NCBI GenBank assembly: GCA_030527565.1
Contig: JAUNAO010000022.1
Coordinates: 1 to 10,622, forward strand
Reading direction: 5' to 3'
Length of the DNA: 10,622 nt
Origin: Candidatus Saccharimonadota bacterium
GTDB taxonomy: Bacteria > Patescibacteriota > Saccharimonadia > Saccharimonadales > Saccharimonadaceae
Part shown: one piece after another, positions 1 through 8,864 of the stretch
How positions within the stretch are numbered: the stretch's first letter is position 1
Layout of the letters: every line of letters starts with the position of its first letter
Program-made: the position numbers and the translations under genes
Notes under the pieces: model-generated
Seen by the model: the letters and a program-made list of their open reading frames with translations, nothing else
Told to the model about the DNA's origin: nothing
Databases searched by the model: none

Positions 1-24
1 AGCCAGGATCAAACTCTCCATTAA
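1..24 (-). rRNA. rrs: 16S ribosomal RNA, 5' end only (partial)
   Basis: Read on the minus strand, bases 17 to 1 are AGAGTTTGATCCTGGCT, the near-universal 5' sequence of bacterial 16S rRNA (E. coli numbering about 8 to 24, the site of the common 27F primer). By alignment to that numbering the mature 5' end falls near base 24. The rest of the gene lies beyond the left edge. The rRNA is transcribed in the same direction as every other gene here, from a promoter at 149-177. Confidence 0.96.
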
Positions 25-142
25 AGTGTTTGAACTCATAGTTCATTACATAAATTAAACTGACGATGATAATTGCACAACTAAATTGTTAAACTATTTC
101 CAAAGACTGCTAAAGTATAGGTTCTCGCAGCTTCTTTAGACT
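25..142 (-). other. 16S rRNA leader with boxA-like element
   Basis: This roughly 118-base transcribed leader lies between the predicted rRNA start site (about 142) and the mature 16S 5' end. At 87-97 the minus strand reads ATAGTTTAACA, followed by ATTTAG. This resembles the boxA antitermination element of rRNA operons (E. coli TGCTCTTTAACA followed by ATTTA). BoxA recruits NusB/NusE to keep polymerase from terminating in untranslated rRNA. The match is partial, so the boxA call is an inference from position and similarity. No protein is encoded here. Confidence 0.55.
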
Positions 143-148
143 GATACT

Positions 149-177
149 AGTTTATCGCAGATTTTTTAGAATGTCAA
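149..177 (-). promoter_or_regulatory. rRNA operon promoter (sigma70-type)
   Basis: On the minus strand a perfect -35 TTGACA (177-172) is followed by exactly 17 bases and a -10 TAAACT (154-149). The predicted start is near base 142, about 118 bases before mature 16S. Perfect -35 and optimal spacing fit a strong rRNA promoter. It begins only 20 bases after the stop codon of the surface-protein gene, so that gene could read through into the rRNA operon. Confidence 0.85.
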
Positions 178-197
178 GGGTTTTTTCTGACTTTTTT

Positions 198-1316
198 CTA
201 AGATTTTTTAGCTTTTTGGCGAGTTCTAGAGTGTTTTTGCAGAAAGCACCATAAACTTAGGGCGACTAGGGCGCCGAAAATAGCTGAAATATGAGCCCAG
301 GTCACTTCGGTTGCGAATTCTGCTTCTTCCGGAGAGTGTTTTACAGTGCCGGTTTGGGGAGCTTTGACCGGCGATAAGCTGGTTGCGGAGTTGGATATTA
401 TTTCGGTTTCCGAATCCCCTGGAGCTTCGTCGGTCTCTTCAGGATTTTCTGTTTCGACACCGCCTAGGCCGGTGGATTCGTCGACGGGAGGAAGGGCCGC
501 TTCTGACTCAACTGATAAGTAAGTCATTCCCCCGGTGTTAGTGTCATAGTGAAGCCGGCATTCCATTCCTGCTTCATAATTTGGCGAGGTAACGCAAGCT
601 TCGTAGTTTGCTGAGCTCGTGAAGACAGTAGAACTAAGGGTCTTAACGGTAAAGAAGAGTGTATAGCCGTATTTTTCCCCAGTGTTGGCGGCTAAATTAG
701 CCCCTTTAATCGAAAGTTCGGTTTCTTCATCAGGCGCGATAGTAATTTCGTTTCCTAAGTCTCGATAAACATTTTTGGCAAAAACAAGGTGTCCGCCTGG
801 ATTTTCGATACCCTCCAAATTCTTCTCAACAAATTCGAGGCGAGACTTGTCCAGATCGTCGGGCACGATTGTGTTTGGGTCTCTCTGGTCGTCTTCAAGC
901 CAACCGATGTAGAGCTCGGCGATGTCGTCGGTGGCTGGTTCGACCCCAGAAAAATGATCTCCTCTCCCGAGAACATCTTTATTATAGTAAACTTTAACGG
1001 TCTCAACGCTGGGATTAATCGAGGTGATTAAAAAGCCACTGTTTAAAAAATCTTCGAGGCTGGTGTATTTATTATATTTGCCGCTAGAGGTCGCGGGGTC
1101 GAAAGTTGTGAAAACAAATTCACCTTCGCATTCGGGATCTCCATTGCAAGCCGCGGAGCGTTCAGCGAGATAATCGTCTTTAATAGCGAAGAGGTCGTCA
1201 AGCGAGAAAATGCCTGCGTCGGCCCGAATAGAAGCCGCCGAGGCAAATTTCGCTAACGGTGCGGGACTCGCAAATAAGGTTAAAATTGATAAAATTGGCA
1301 GAATAATTTTCTTCAT
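198..1316 (-). CDS. Secreted or membrane-anchored surface protein of unknown function
   Basis: This 372-residue protein is not one I can name. Residues 1-28 form a clear Sec signal peptide: lysines at 2-3, a hydrophobic core, and an ASA-type cleavage site near 26-28. The mature region has two closely spaced cysteine pairs (C57/C63 and C241/C253) that could form disulfides outside the cell. Residues 270-335 are acidic, rich in Pro/Ser/Thr and probably disordered, like a wall-spanning stalk. A membrane helix at about 339-358 is followed by a basic tail (KHSRTRQKAKKS). An APQTG sequence at 319-323 resembles a sortase motif, but it sits about 15 residues from the helix, further than usual, so sortase anchoring is uncertain. 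The start is supported by AAAGGAG four bases before ATG. The gene lies between gyrA and the 16S promoter. A hairpin could cover its ribosome binding site. Confidence 0.75.
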   Translation of the reverse strand: MKKIILPILSILTLFASPAPLAKFASAASIRADAGIFSLDDLFAIKDDYLAERSAACNGDPECEGEFVFTTFDPATSSGKYNKYTSLEDFLNSGFLITSINPSVETVKVYYNKDVLGRGDHFSGVEPATDDIAELYIGWLEDDQRDPNTIVPDDLDKSRLEFVEKNLEGIENPGGHLVFAKNVYRDLGNEITIAPDEETELSIKGANLAANTGEKYGYTLFFTVKTLSSTVFTSSANYEACVTSPNYEAGMECRLHYDTNTGGMTYLSVESEAALPPVDESTGLGGVETENPEETDEAPGDSETEIISNSATSLSPVKAPQTGTVKHSPEEAEFATEVTWAHISAIFGALVALSLWCFLQKHSRTRQKAKKS

Positions 1317-1350
1317 ATACTCCTTTCTAGTTTATTTGTCAGGAGTATAT
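1315..1350 (-). promoter_or_regulatory. Inverted repeat over the Shine-Dalgarno site and start codon of the surface-protein gene
   Basis: The ten bases at 1350-1341 (ATATACTCCT on the minus strand) are perfectly complementary to 1324-1315 (AGGAGTATAT), with a 16-base loop between. The second arm contains the AGGAG Shine-Dalgarno sequence and the first two bases of the ATG. If transcribed in full, the mRNA would fold into a hairpin hiding the start site. If only the DNA matters, it could be an operator. Confidence 0.6.
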
Positions 1351-1373
1351 TCATAGGCGAGGAGATTTTGCAA
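1344..1373 (-). promoter_or_regulatory. Weak candidate promoter for the surface-protein gene
   Basis: On the minus strand TTGCAA (1373-1368) lies 18 bases upstream of TATACT (1349-1344). This would start transcription near 1337, leaving a leader of about 20 bases with the Shine-Dalgarno site. The -10 overlaps the upstream arm of the inverted repeat, so this promoter would exclude most of that arm from the mRNA. Read-through from gyrA is the alternative, since no obvious terminator follows gyrA. Confidence 0.35.
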
Positions 1374-1425
1374 CCCCTCACCTACTTTTTTATTCCGTTT
1401 TTGCTATTTTTGATTCCGGCTAGGC

Positions 1426-3957
1426 TTATTTTTTATCCGTTTTAGCTTCAGCAGCTGGGTCTTCTTTTTCTTCTTCTGGAAGAACGATACCAATTGAGGC
1501 AACCGTGTCACCTTCGGAAAGACGCATGATGCGAACACCTTGGGTTGCGCGGCCGAGAGTCGGGATCTCTTTCATTGCGATACGGATTGCTTGGCCCTTA
1601 GTTGACATCATGATAGCTTCTTTTGCTTCTGGATCGAGAGTATGAACCGCAACGATTGGACCGGTTTTTTCAGAAACAGCCGCTACTTTAATTCCGACTC
1701 CGCCACGTTTATGGGCTGGGAAATTCGAGACGAGAGTTGCTTTACCGTAACCGTTCGCAGAGACTGCGAGAAGTTTTTGACTCGGATCGGTCACAATGTC
1801 CATACCGACAATCTCATCTTTCGGACGGAGGCGCATGCCACGAACGCCCATTGCTGCACGACCCATGACGCGAACTTCTTTTTCATTAAAGCGAGTAGCT
1901 TGGCCGGCGGATGTGGAAATAATGATATCATTCTCGCCAGTAGTTTCTTTAACCCACTTCAGTTCGTCGCCTTGATCGAGCTTAATAGCGATTAAGCCAT
2001 TGCTTCGCACGTTGAAGAAGTCTTTAATTGCGGATTTTTTAATCGTTCCCTTCTTGGTTGCCATGAAGAGGAAGCCATTTTCGACTGATTCGCCCTGTTT
2101 GATGATTGCAGTAATTTTTTCTTCTGGATGCATGTTAAGCATATTAACCGCAGCGGTTCCCTTTGCCGCAAGTGAAGCCTGAGGGACTTCATAGGCTTTC
2201 ATGCGGAAGAGGCGTCCTTGGTTAGTGAAGAAGAGCAAGAAATCATGAGAATTTGCGGTCAGAATCTGGGCGATCACATCTTCTTCTTTCGTCGTCATTC
2301 CCCGCTTGCCTTTACCGCCACGATTTTGGCGACGGAAATCAGCCTGCGGAACACGCTTCATATAATTTTCGGTAGTAAGAAGGATTACACTTTCTTCTTC
2401 TGGGATCAATTCCTCTTCAGAGAACTTACCGACCTCGTGGTTAATAATCTTTGAACGACGCGGATCGTCATACTTCTCTTTAATCGCAAGAAGCTCTTCT
2501 TTAACAACACGGAGAACCTCGTTTTCATCAGCAAGGATAGCCTCGAGTTTAGCGATTAATTCGTGAAGTTGTTTCAATTCTTCTTCAATTTTATCGCGCT
2601 CGAGTCCTTGGAGGCGGCGAAGCTGCATTTGGAGAATGGCATTAGCCTGAATCTCGGAAAGACCGAACTTTGTCATAAGCTGTTTGTCCGCATCATCATA
2701 GGAACTACGAATAGTCTTGATAACTTCGTCAATATTATCAAGAGCGATCTTTAAGCCTTCCAAGATGTGTGCGCGTTCTTTTGCCTTTCTGAGGTCAAAC
2801 TCGGTTCGACGACGAATAACTTTCTGGCGATGTTTAATAAACTCAGAAAGAATCTCTTTAAGACCGAGAATACGTGGTTGAATACCGTCGACAAGTGCCA
2901 ACATATTATAATGGAATGAAGTTTGAAGCGGAGTTAATTTGTAAAGTTGATTCAAAATCTTCTTCGGGAAAGCATCTTTCTTTAGCTCAACGACAACTCG
3001 AATCTTACCACGAGCCGATTCGTCACGAGCGTCGGCGATATGGTCAAGTTTTTTCGCAAGAACAAGATCACGAACTTTTTCGATAAAGTCCTCCTTACTC
3101 ATACCGTAAGGGACTTCGGTAATGACTATATTGTAGCGTCCATTTTTACGCTCCTCAATATTAGCAACTGCGCGAATCACAACCGAGCCTTTACCGGTTG
3201 CGTAGGCCTGTTTCATTGGCGCACCACCATAAACTTCAGCACCAGTCGGGAAATCTGGGCCTTTAACATACTTCATGAGGCCTTCAAGGGTGATTTCCGG
3301 ATTGTAAATCTGGGCAACGGTTGCATCGATAAGCTCACCGAGATTGTGTGGAGGAATGTTTGTTGCCATACCGACAGCAATGCCCATCTGACCATTCAAG
3401 AGGATGTTCGGAACGGCGGCCGGGAGGACGGATGGTTCTTTCTCGGAGCCATCAAAGTTATCACGAAAATCAACAGTTTCTTTTTCGATATCAGCAAGAA
3501 GCTCAGCGCCAACTTTATCGAGGCGGGCCTCGGTATAGCGTGAAGCCGCCGCCTCATCACCGTCCATGGAACCGAAATTACCTTGTCCTTCGACGAGAGT
3601 ATAGCGCATCTTCCAAGGTTGTGCCAGGTTCACCATTGCATCATAAATCGACGAGTCGCCGTGTGGGTGGTATTTACCCATCACTTCACCGACAATACGA
3701 GCGGATTTTACGGTTGCGTGCGGGGCGCGCCAGCCGTTTTTGTTCATGGCATATAATATACGGCGATTAACCGGCTTCAACCCGTCGCGAACATCAGGAA
3801 GCGCACGATCGACAATCACGGAGAGTGAATAGCGCAGGAAGTAGTCTTCCATCGTATTCTCAACTGTGCGAAGCTCAATCCCATTCTCGGCCGGGACTTC
3901 TTCAATAGGTTGTTCGATTTCTGGAGTTTCATTTTTCATATCTTTATCGTCTTTCAT
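1426..3957 (-). CDS. gyrA: DNA gyrase subunit A
   Basis: GyrA is the DNA breakage-rejoining subunit of gyrase, which introduces negative supercoils as an A2B2 tetramer. The 843-residue length is normal. Residues 30-510 are the topoisomerase IIA core. The catalytic tyrosine is Y141 in [11 protein letters not shown] (E. coli Y122). The quinolone-determining region GDSSIYD (100-106) keeps serine and aspartate at the positions of E. coli S83 and D87, so no classic resistance change is present. Residues 520-825 are the DNA-wrapping beta-pinwheel. It contains a GyrA box, QNRGGKG at 544-550, which supports gyrase over ParC. The tail from 827 is acidic. The 30-residue N-terminal extension is acidic and low-complexity. 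The start is supported by GGAGG four bases upstream. The gene follows gyrB by 9 bases, so the two are cotranscribed. The 109-base gap after it shows no clear terminator. Confidence 0.98.
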   Translation of the reverse strand: MKDDKDMKNETPEIEQPIEEVPAENGIELRTVENTMEDYFLRYSLSVIVDRALPDVRDGLKPVNRRILYAMNKNGWRAPHATVKSARIVGEVMGKYHPHGDSSIYDAMVNLAQPWKMRYTLVEGQGNFGSMDGDEAAASRYTEARLDKVGAELLADIEKETVDFRDNFDGSEKEPSVLPAAVPNILLNGQMGIAVGMATNIPPHNLGELIDATVAQIYNPEITLEGLMKYVKGPDFPTGAEVYGGAPMKQAYATGKGSVVIRAVANIEERKNGRYNIVITEVPYGMSKEDFIEKVRDLVLAKKLDHIADARDESARGKIRVVVELKKDAFPKKILNQLYKLTPLQTSFHYNMLALVDGIQPRILGLKEILSEFIKHRQKVIRRRTEFDLRKAKERAHILEGLKIALDNIDEVIKTIRSSYDDADKQLMTKFGLSEIQANAILQMQLRRLQGLERDKIEEELKQLHELIAKLEAILADENEVLRVVKEELLAIKEKYDDPRRSKIINHEVGKFSEEELIPEEESVILLTTENYMKRVPQADFRRQNRGGKGKRGMTTKEEDVIAQILTANSHDFLLFFTNQGRLFRMKAYEVPQASLAAKGTAAVNMLNMHPEEKITAIIKQGESVENGFLFMATKKGTIKKSAIKDFFNVRSNGLIAIKLDQGDELKWVKETTGENDIIISTSAGQATRFNEKEVRVMGRAAMGVRGMRLRPKDEIVGMDIVTDPSQKLLAVSANGYGKATLVSNFPAHKRGGVGIKVAAVSEKTGPIVAVHTLDPEAKEAIMMSTKGQAIRIAMKEIPTLGRATQGVRIMRLSEGDTVASIGIVLPEEEKEDPAAEAKTDKK

Positions 3958-3969
3958 AATTCCTCCTTA
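3958..3969 (-). promoter_or_regulatory. gyrA ribosome binding site overlapping the gyrB stop
   Basis: On the minus strand the gyrB stop runs directly into the gyrA Shine-Dalgarno sequence (TTTTAAGGAGGAATT then ATG). The AAGGAGG is nearly ideal and four bases from the start, sharing the last bases of the TAA. This arrangement favours translational coupling and balanced amounts of the two gyrase subunits. Confidence 0.85.
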
Positions 3970-5952
3970 AAAGTCCAGGTCGTCAAGGTCAACCGAGGCC
4001 GCTCTTGCCTGAATAAAGTTTTTACGAAGTTCGGCTTGGTCGCCCATTAATTTCGAGAAGATGCTATCGGCCTTTTCAGTATCCTCAATATTGACGCGAA
4101 CAAGGGTGCGATTTTCTGGATTCATGGTAGTTTCCCAGAGCTGCTGGGCATCCATCTCGCCGAGACCTTTGAAACGTTGCTGAGCGGTATAGCCAGCCTG
4201 TTTAAAGCGTTCAGCTTCTTCGTCAATTTTTACACCAGCGGCTTTGCGTTCGGTAATTTTCTTAGTCAAAGCCTCTTCTAGGGCTTGCTCGTCATAGATA
4301 TAATCAATTTTACGAGTACTGCCAGTTCCTTTAATTAATCCAAATAGAGGCGGCTTCGCAAGATAAACGTGCCCAGCCTTAATTACTTCTGGCATATAGC
4401 GGAAGAAGAAAGTAAGAAGCAAGGTCGAGATATGCGAGCCGTCGACGTCGGCATCGGTCATGAAAACGATTTTATGATAACGAAGGCCGTCAATATTAAA
4501 CTGGTCGCCAATTCCAACACCAAGACCCTTAATCAGGGAGACGAGCTCGGCGTTTGCGAGCATTTTATCGAGGCGAGCGCGTTCAGTATTCAAGACTTTC
4601 CCACGAAGTGGTAAAATAGCCTGAATCTTCGAGTCGCGACCTTCTTTGGCGGAACCAGCAGCGGAGTTACCCTCCACGATAAACAATTCACAATCTTCAG
4701 CATTTCTGGAAGAACAGTCGGCGAGTTTTGATGGAAGATTGAGCCCTTCAAAAGCGCCTTTCCGAATAACATTATCGCGAGCAGCCCGAGCGGCCTTACG
4801 AGCCCGAGCGGCCAAAGTCGCCTTTCCGACGATTTTCTTAGCAATGGCTGGGTTCTCTTCAAGATAATAACCAAAATATTCAGTCATAACTTTGTCGACA
4901 TAACCACGAACCTCAGGGTTGCCGAGTTTATTCTTCGTCTGTCCCTCGAATTGAGGATCTGGGAGTTTGACCAAAATCACCGCTGTTAAGCCTTCTTTTA
5001 TATCGTCGGCCGTTAAATTATCTTCTTTTTCTTTCAAGAGGCCGTTTTTTCTAGCGTAGTCATTAATGGTACGGTTAAGACCAGTTCGGAAGCCGACAAC
5101 ATGCATACCGCCATCTGGGGTCAAGACGTTATTGGCGAACGGTTTCATAATTTCAGCGTAGGTATCGTTATATTGCAATGCAATCTCGACACCAGTATCG
5201 TTCATCTGTTTCTCGACGTAGAAGATATCATCGGAAAGAACTTCCTTGCCGTTATTAAGGCGTTTAACATAGCTTTTAATGCCGCCTTCAAAATAGAATG
5301 ATTCCCTTTTATTGGTGCGCTGATCATAAACGGAAATCAAAATGCCCTTGGTTAGATAAGCTTGGTGACGGGCATAGTTAGAAACCCAACTATAATCAAA
5401 AGTGGTAGTCTCTTTAAAGATGGTTGGATCTGGGTAGAAAGTGATTGAGGTACCATGTTCACGCGGAACGCCAGAGGTAACTTTAAGTTCCATGGTCGGA
5501 CGGCCAGTATCAAACTCAATATGATGGGTTTTTCCGTCACGATAAACCTCAGCGACCATATGGGTCGAGAGTGCGTTTACGACAGAGGAGCCGACGCCGT
5601 GAAGACCGGAAGAAACTTTATAGCCGCCATCGCCGAATTTACCACCGGCGTGAAGAACGGTTAAAACCGTCTCGAGAGTCGATTTTTTGGTTTTAGGGTG
5701 GATATCTACAGGGATACCGCGACCATTATCGTCGACGCGGACGCCGCCATCTTCTAAAATAGTAATTTCGACCTTATTTGCGTGGCCCGCAATAGCTTCG
5801 TCGATAGAGTTATCGGCGATCTCTTTGATTAAATGATGTAAGCCGTCATAGCCAGTTGACCCGATATACATACCTGGGCGGAGACGGACCGGCTCTAGCC
5901 CCTCAAGCACGCGAATCTCTGACGAATCATAAGCTTCCGTTTTGTCGGACAT
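3967..5952 (-). CDS. gyrB: DNA gyrase subunit B
   Basis: GyrB supplies the ATPase of DNA gyrase and part of the cleavage site. At 661 residues it is the short form without the large insertion seen in E. coli. The GHKL ATPase domain comes first: E44 with D47/N48 in IKEIADNSIDEA, DNGRGIP at 75-81, and the lid GGKFGDGGYKVSSGLHGVG at about 103-121. The transducer domain carries the QTK motif with K340. The TOPRIM domain has metal-binding E427 (VEGNSAAGSAK) and D500/D502 (DADVDGSH). QRFKGLGEMD (592-601) is a typical gyrase signature near the C terminus. The start has a GATGAGG Shine-Dalgarno sequence seven bases upstream. Its promoter is at 5984-6012, and gyrA follows 9 bases after the stop. Confidence 0.98.
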   Translation of the reverse strand: MSDKTEAYDSSEIRVLEGLEPVRLRPGMYIGSTGYDGLHHLIKEIADNSIDEAIAGHANKVEITILEDGGVRVDDNGRGIPVDIHPKTKKSTLETVLTVLHAGGKFGDGGYKVSSGLHGVGSSVVNALSTHMVAEVYRDGKTHHIEFDTGRPTMELKVTSGVPREHGTSITFYPDPTIFKETTTFDYSWVSNYARHQAYLTKGILISVYDQRTNKRESFYFEGGIKSYVKRLNNGKEVLSDDIFYVEKQMNDTGVEIALQYNDTYAEIMKPFANNVLTPDGGMHVVGFRTGLNRTINDYARKNGLLKEKEDNLTADDIKEGLTAVILVKLPDPQFEGQTKNKLGNPEVRGYVDKVMTEYFGYYLEENPAIAKKIVGKATLAARARKAARAARDNVIRKGAFEGLNLPSKLADCSSRNAEDCELFIVEGNSAAGSAKEGRDSKIQAILPLRGKVLNTERARLDKMLANAELVSLIKGLGVGIGDQFNIDGLRYHKIVFMTDADVDGSHISTLLLTFFFRYMPEVIKAGHVYLAKPPLFGLIKGTGSTRKIDYIYDEQALEEALTKKITERKAAGVKIDEEAERFKQAGYTAQQRFKGLGEMDAQQLWETTMNPENRTLVRVNIEDTEKADSIFSKLMGDQAELRKNFIQARAASVDLDDLDF

Positions 5953-5983
5953 TGTTATACCTCATCTTTAAATATACCTCTCT

Positions 5984-6012
5984 ATTATACACCTTGGGGC
6001 AGGTTTTTACAA
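5984..6012 (-). promoter_or_regulatory. gyrB-gyrA operon promoter
   Basis: On the minus strand TTGTAA (6012-6007) is followed by exactly 17 bases and a consensus -10 TATAAT (5989-5984). Transcription should start near 5977, giving a 25-base leader with a Shine-Dalgarno sequence. The -35 lies only four bases from the edge of the large inverted repeat at 6016-6130. Confidence 0.75.
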
Positions 6013-6015
6013 GCG

Positions 6016-6130
6016 AGATAAGATAAACTTCCACGCGAAACCCGGCTCACGCCCGTCTTTACGGGGCTCGCCTCTGAAAATGCGAGCTTCGCATTTTCTT
6101 TATGTTTCGCTTAGGAAGTTTATCTTATCT
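6016..6130. repeat. 17-bp inverted repeat enclosing nested hairpins
   Basis: The 17 bases at 6016-6032 (AGATAAGATAAACTTCC) are a perfect inverted copy of 6114-6130. Just inside, GCGAAAC (6035-6041) pairs with GTTTCGC (6104-6110). The interior holds two more hairpins: a 10-bp stem at 6076-6085/6089-6098 with a GCT loop, and a stem CCCGT/ACGGG at 6052-6056/6061-6065, partly extended by GGC/GCC. The whole 115 bases can fold as one branched structure in RNA or as a cruciform in DNA. It begins inside the last codons of the ATPase gene and ends beside the gyrB promoter. It may act as a terminator, but no U-run follows the minus-strand arm, so a simple intrinsic terminator is not supported. A small mobile or dispersed repeat is another possibility. 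Confidence 0.85.
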
Positions 6131-8864
6131 TGAAGATCTGTTCATCAGGTTGTTTCTGGGGCTCTGGGGCTGGTGGGGTTGGAGCTACAGGGGTAGACGG
6201 AGCAGGAGGCGGGGCTGGGGCTGGTTCTACAGGGGTCGGGGGTGGAGATGGCTGAGGGTTTTTAGCTAGCCAGTTGTCCAAAAATCCTTTCTGAGGCTCT
6301 TCAGAGGCTCCAGGAGACGTCTCAGGGTCAGAGCTGAGTGTGTTAGCGCTTATGTTTTTATCTGGGCTCTTAGGCACTCCTAGAGGCTCAGGCAGCGAAT
6401 CTTCGGTTTTTGGCTCTGGAGCTTTTTGGGTCGCCCAGCGGTCTTTAATTTCCTGTTCGACTTCGGCACGGGTTTTAGAGAATTTAGTCGCCGAGAGAAC
6501 TTTCAAACTATTCATCAGGTCCTCATTCGGGTCGCCCATCGGCGGAGGAAGATTAATCGTGAATGGACTCGATGGCATATCGAACATCATCACTTTACAC
6601 ACGGCTGCGAAATTTGGAGTCTTAGTTAAGTCTTCAGAGGTGAAAACTGGCGAAAATGCCTTAACCATTAATTCCGCATCCGTAACGCCAATACGACCAC
6701 AAACAATCGTACCAACGTTACCGAGAAGAGCCTCGCGGATTTTCTCTGTGAGTTGGGTCATGAACTGGTTGGCGACAATAAGATTAAGGCGATATTTTCT
6801 AGCCTCGGACAGAATCGATTCGAAACTGTCAGTTGCAAAGTTTTGGAACTCATCAACATAGAGACAGAAATCTTGGCGCTGGTCTTCCGGAATATCCTGG
6901 CGGGACATGGCAGCCTGTTGGAATTTCATCACAAAAATCATACCGAGGAGATTTGCGTTAATATCACCGAGACGACCTTTTGAGAGGTTAACCAAGAAAA
7001 TTTTCTTATTGTCCATGATTTCGCGAATATTGAAGCCAGATTTAACCTGACCCAGGGTATTCCTCATGATAGTATTCGAGAGGAACGGTCCCCATTTTGA
7101 GGCAAACCAAGTAATAACTTCGCCAGCGTCGCTAGATTTTTGGGAGGCTGGAAATTCCTTAGTCCAATAGTCATAAACTGCCTTATCGGTAACATATTTA
7201 AGTTTTGATTTAACGAATTCGGGGTCGGTAAAGCACTGTGGAATGTCGATAAAGGTGGCACCCGCCGGATCCGACATTAAGAGGAGTGCAGCGTTTCGGA
7301 ACATGTGCTGACCACGCGGACCAAAGAAGCCTTGGTTAGTCGGGTCAAAGAGTCCTTGAAGCATTGAAATTCCCTCTTGGACGATAAAGTCTTTCTGGTC
7401 CTCAGAGGTAAATTCGAACATATTCATGCCAACTGGATGTTCGATGTCGGCAGGATCAAAGTAAATAATATCGTCGACACGCTCCTCTGGGACACGCTGA
7501 AGCAAAGCTTCTACGGCATCGCCGTGCGGATCAATAAAGGCAAACCCGCGCCCGTCGCACATGTCCTGGAAGGCAAGGTTCTCGAGGAAGACCGACTTAC
7601 CCATACCAGTTTGACCGATGACATACATATGGCGGCGGCGGTCTTTTTCTCTGAGATAGATAGCCTTCTTATTCCCTCTGAACTCGTTCGTTCCAAGGAA
7701 AAGGCCTTCGGTAGCGAGCTTGGCTGGACCATCGACTTGCTTAGTGAGTTGGCGTTCAACGCTAGAGCTCGGGATGGCGTTTTGTTCTGGAAGATGGAAA
7801 ATTGAGGCGAGCTCGACGGAGTTTAAGATGTTACTGCGGTTTTTGAGCGGGAAGAAGCGGAACGTATAATCGACAGCGAGTTTCTTTTGGTCTTTAAATA
7901 TATTGACCTTAAATCCATTAAGCCCCGGCGAGTCAAACTGAGAAAAAGCGGAGAGCACGCCGCCGAGAATCGCTTCTGAGCGTGGTTTATTGTCGGAGCT
8001 GGCTATGATGCGAATTAGAGTCTCATAGGCCGGATAACGCATTTTATTGGCTACTGCGGACATTTCGTCCTGTTTGACTTGTGAGATTGTGACTTCTTTT
8101 TCGGTTTTTTCGTGCATTTCCGGAACTTCAAGAGGAGCTTTCAAGATATCCCAAACTGCCGTGCCAATTCCAGCACCAACGGTTTGGGTCTTTTTGCCTT
8201 TTTGAATATTTTCAATATATTGTTTGGATTGCTCCGACCAACTTTTGTCTGCAGGACGGAACAAAATTTGTACAGCTGCGCCTTCGTCTTTACTCACGCC
8301 CGACAAAGCGTTCAAAATTGCCATGGAGGCGTCACGTTTAGTGTCCTCGTAGGTTGCGATGGGCAGAGCGTAGTCTTTACTCAAGGTCAGCTCAGCACCA
8401 GCAACACTATTAATATCCCCGTGCGGGGCAAAGATATTTTCCTCACGTTTCTCTTCGACGCGTGCGGTCGGGTAAGCAGACTGAATAGCCTGTTTAACTG
8501 TTTCAGTTAGGACAGCTGGGACGACGGCATAGTACCTAATGAAACCATCTTTAGCAATGATTTCGAAGGAGAAGTGACGCTGGCCGTAGAGTTTAGTCTT
8601 AAAACCTTTTTTGAGGGTCGAGGAGATAATTGAGTACATGACCTGAGCCTTGGAGATTGTCTCGGTAGCAACTTCACGCTTATCTCGACCTCCGCCGTCA
8701 AGATCGTCGGTCGAAGGTGGAAGGTGGATAAGAAGAGAGACCATCTTAACCCCACGCTCGTATTTTTTAGCTTTTCGAAGCTTGCCGATACGAGCGGCCG
8801 TAATAATTGAGGCGAGAATAATGACTGCGCCAACGGCAATGATCGCTACCACCCAAGGTTCCAT
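6120..8864 (-). CDS. Membrane-anchored VirD4/VirB4-like type IV secretion ATPase
   Basis: This 914-residue protein belongs to the large FtsK/HerA-type ATPases of conjugation and type IV secretion. An N-terminal membrane helix (about 4-24) is followed by a basic stop-transfer stretch. Residues 40-390 form a poorly recognised region that probably packs at the membrane or binds partners. The motor domain has Walker A GQTGMGKS (417-424), FIDPHGDAVEALL (443-455), and Walker B FCLYVDEFQNF with D671/E672. VANQFMTQL (697-705) is typical of VirD4/TraG-like coupling proteins. Residues 812-905 are proline-rich and probably disordered. In such systems the hexameric ATPase drives DNA or protein export. 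No other VirB genes are visible here, so the substrate is unknown. The ATG overlaps the upstream stop as TAATG, implying translational coupling. The last codons lie in the inverted repeat. Confidence 0.85.
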   Translation of the reverse strand: MEPWVVAIIAVGAVIILASIITAARIGKLRKAKKYERGVKMVSLLIHLPPSTDDLDGGGRDKREVATETISKAQVMYSIISSTLKKGFKTKLYGQRHFSFEIIAKDGFIRYYAVVPAVLTETVKQAIQSAYPTARVEEKREENIFAPHGDINSVAGAELTLSKDYALPIATYEDTKRDASMAILNALSGVSKDEGAAVQILFRPADKSWSEQSKQYIENIQKGKKTQTVGAGIGTAVWDILKAPLEVPEMHEKTEKEVTISQVKQDEMSAVANKMRYPAYETLIRIIASSDNKPRSEAILGGVLSAFSQFDSPGLNGFKVNIFKDQKKLAVDYTFRFFPLKNRSNILNSVELASIFHLPEQNAIPSSSVERQLTKQVDGPAKLATEGLFLGTNEFRGNKKAIYLREKDRRRHMYVIGQTGMGKSVFLENLAFQDMCDGRGFAFIDPHGDAVEALLQRVPEERVDDIIYFDPADIEHPVGMNMFEFTSEDQKDFIVQEGISMLQGLFDPTNQGFFGPRGQHMFRNAALLLMSDPAGATFIDIPQCFTDPEFVKSKLKYVTDKAVYDYWTKEFPASQKSSDAGEVITWFASKWGPFLSNTIMRNTLGQVKSGFNIREIMDNKKIFLVNLSKGRLGDINANLLGMIFVMKFQQAAMSRQDIPEDQRQDFCLYVDEFQNFATDSFESILSEARKYRLNLIVANQFMTQLTEKIREALLGNVGTIVCGRIGVTDAELMVKAFSPVFTSEDLTKTPNFAAVCKVMMFDMPSSPFTINLPPPMGDPNEDLMNSLKVLSATKFSKTRAEVEQEIKDRWATQKAPEPKTEDSLPEPLGVPKSPDKNISANTLSSDPETSPGASEEPQKGFLDNWLAKNPQPSPPPTPVEPAPAPPPAPSTPVAPTPPAPEPQKQPDEQIFKIR

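Noticed and set aside
3040..3543. 167-residue reading frame on the plus strand, inside gyrA
   Set aside because: It is antisense to strongly conserved gyrA codons and has no family features. It is a shadow of the codon bias of the real gene. The same applies to plus-strand frames at 6340-6861 and 7377-7805.
6076..6098. Simple intrinsic terminator after the ATPase gene
   Set aside because: The 10-bp GAAAATGCGA stem is strong, but no run of U follows it in the transcript direction. It is better described as part of the larger palindrome.
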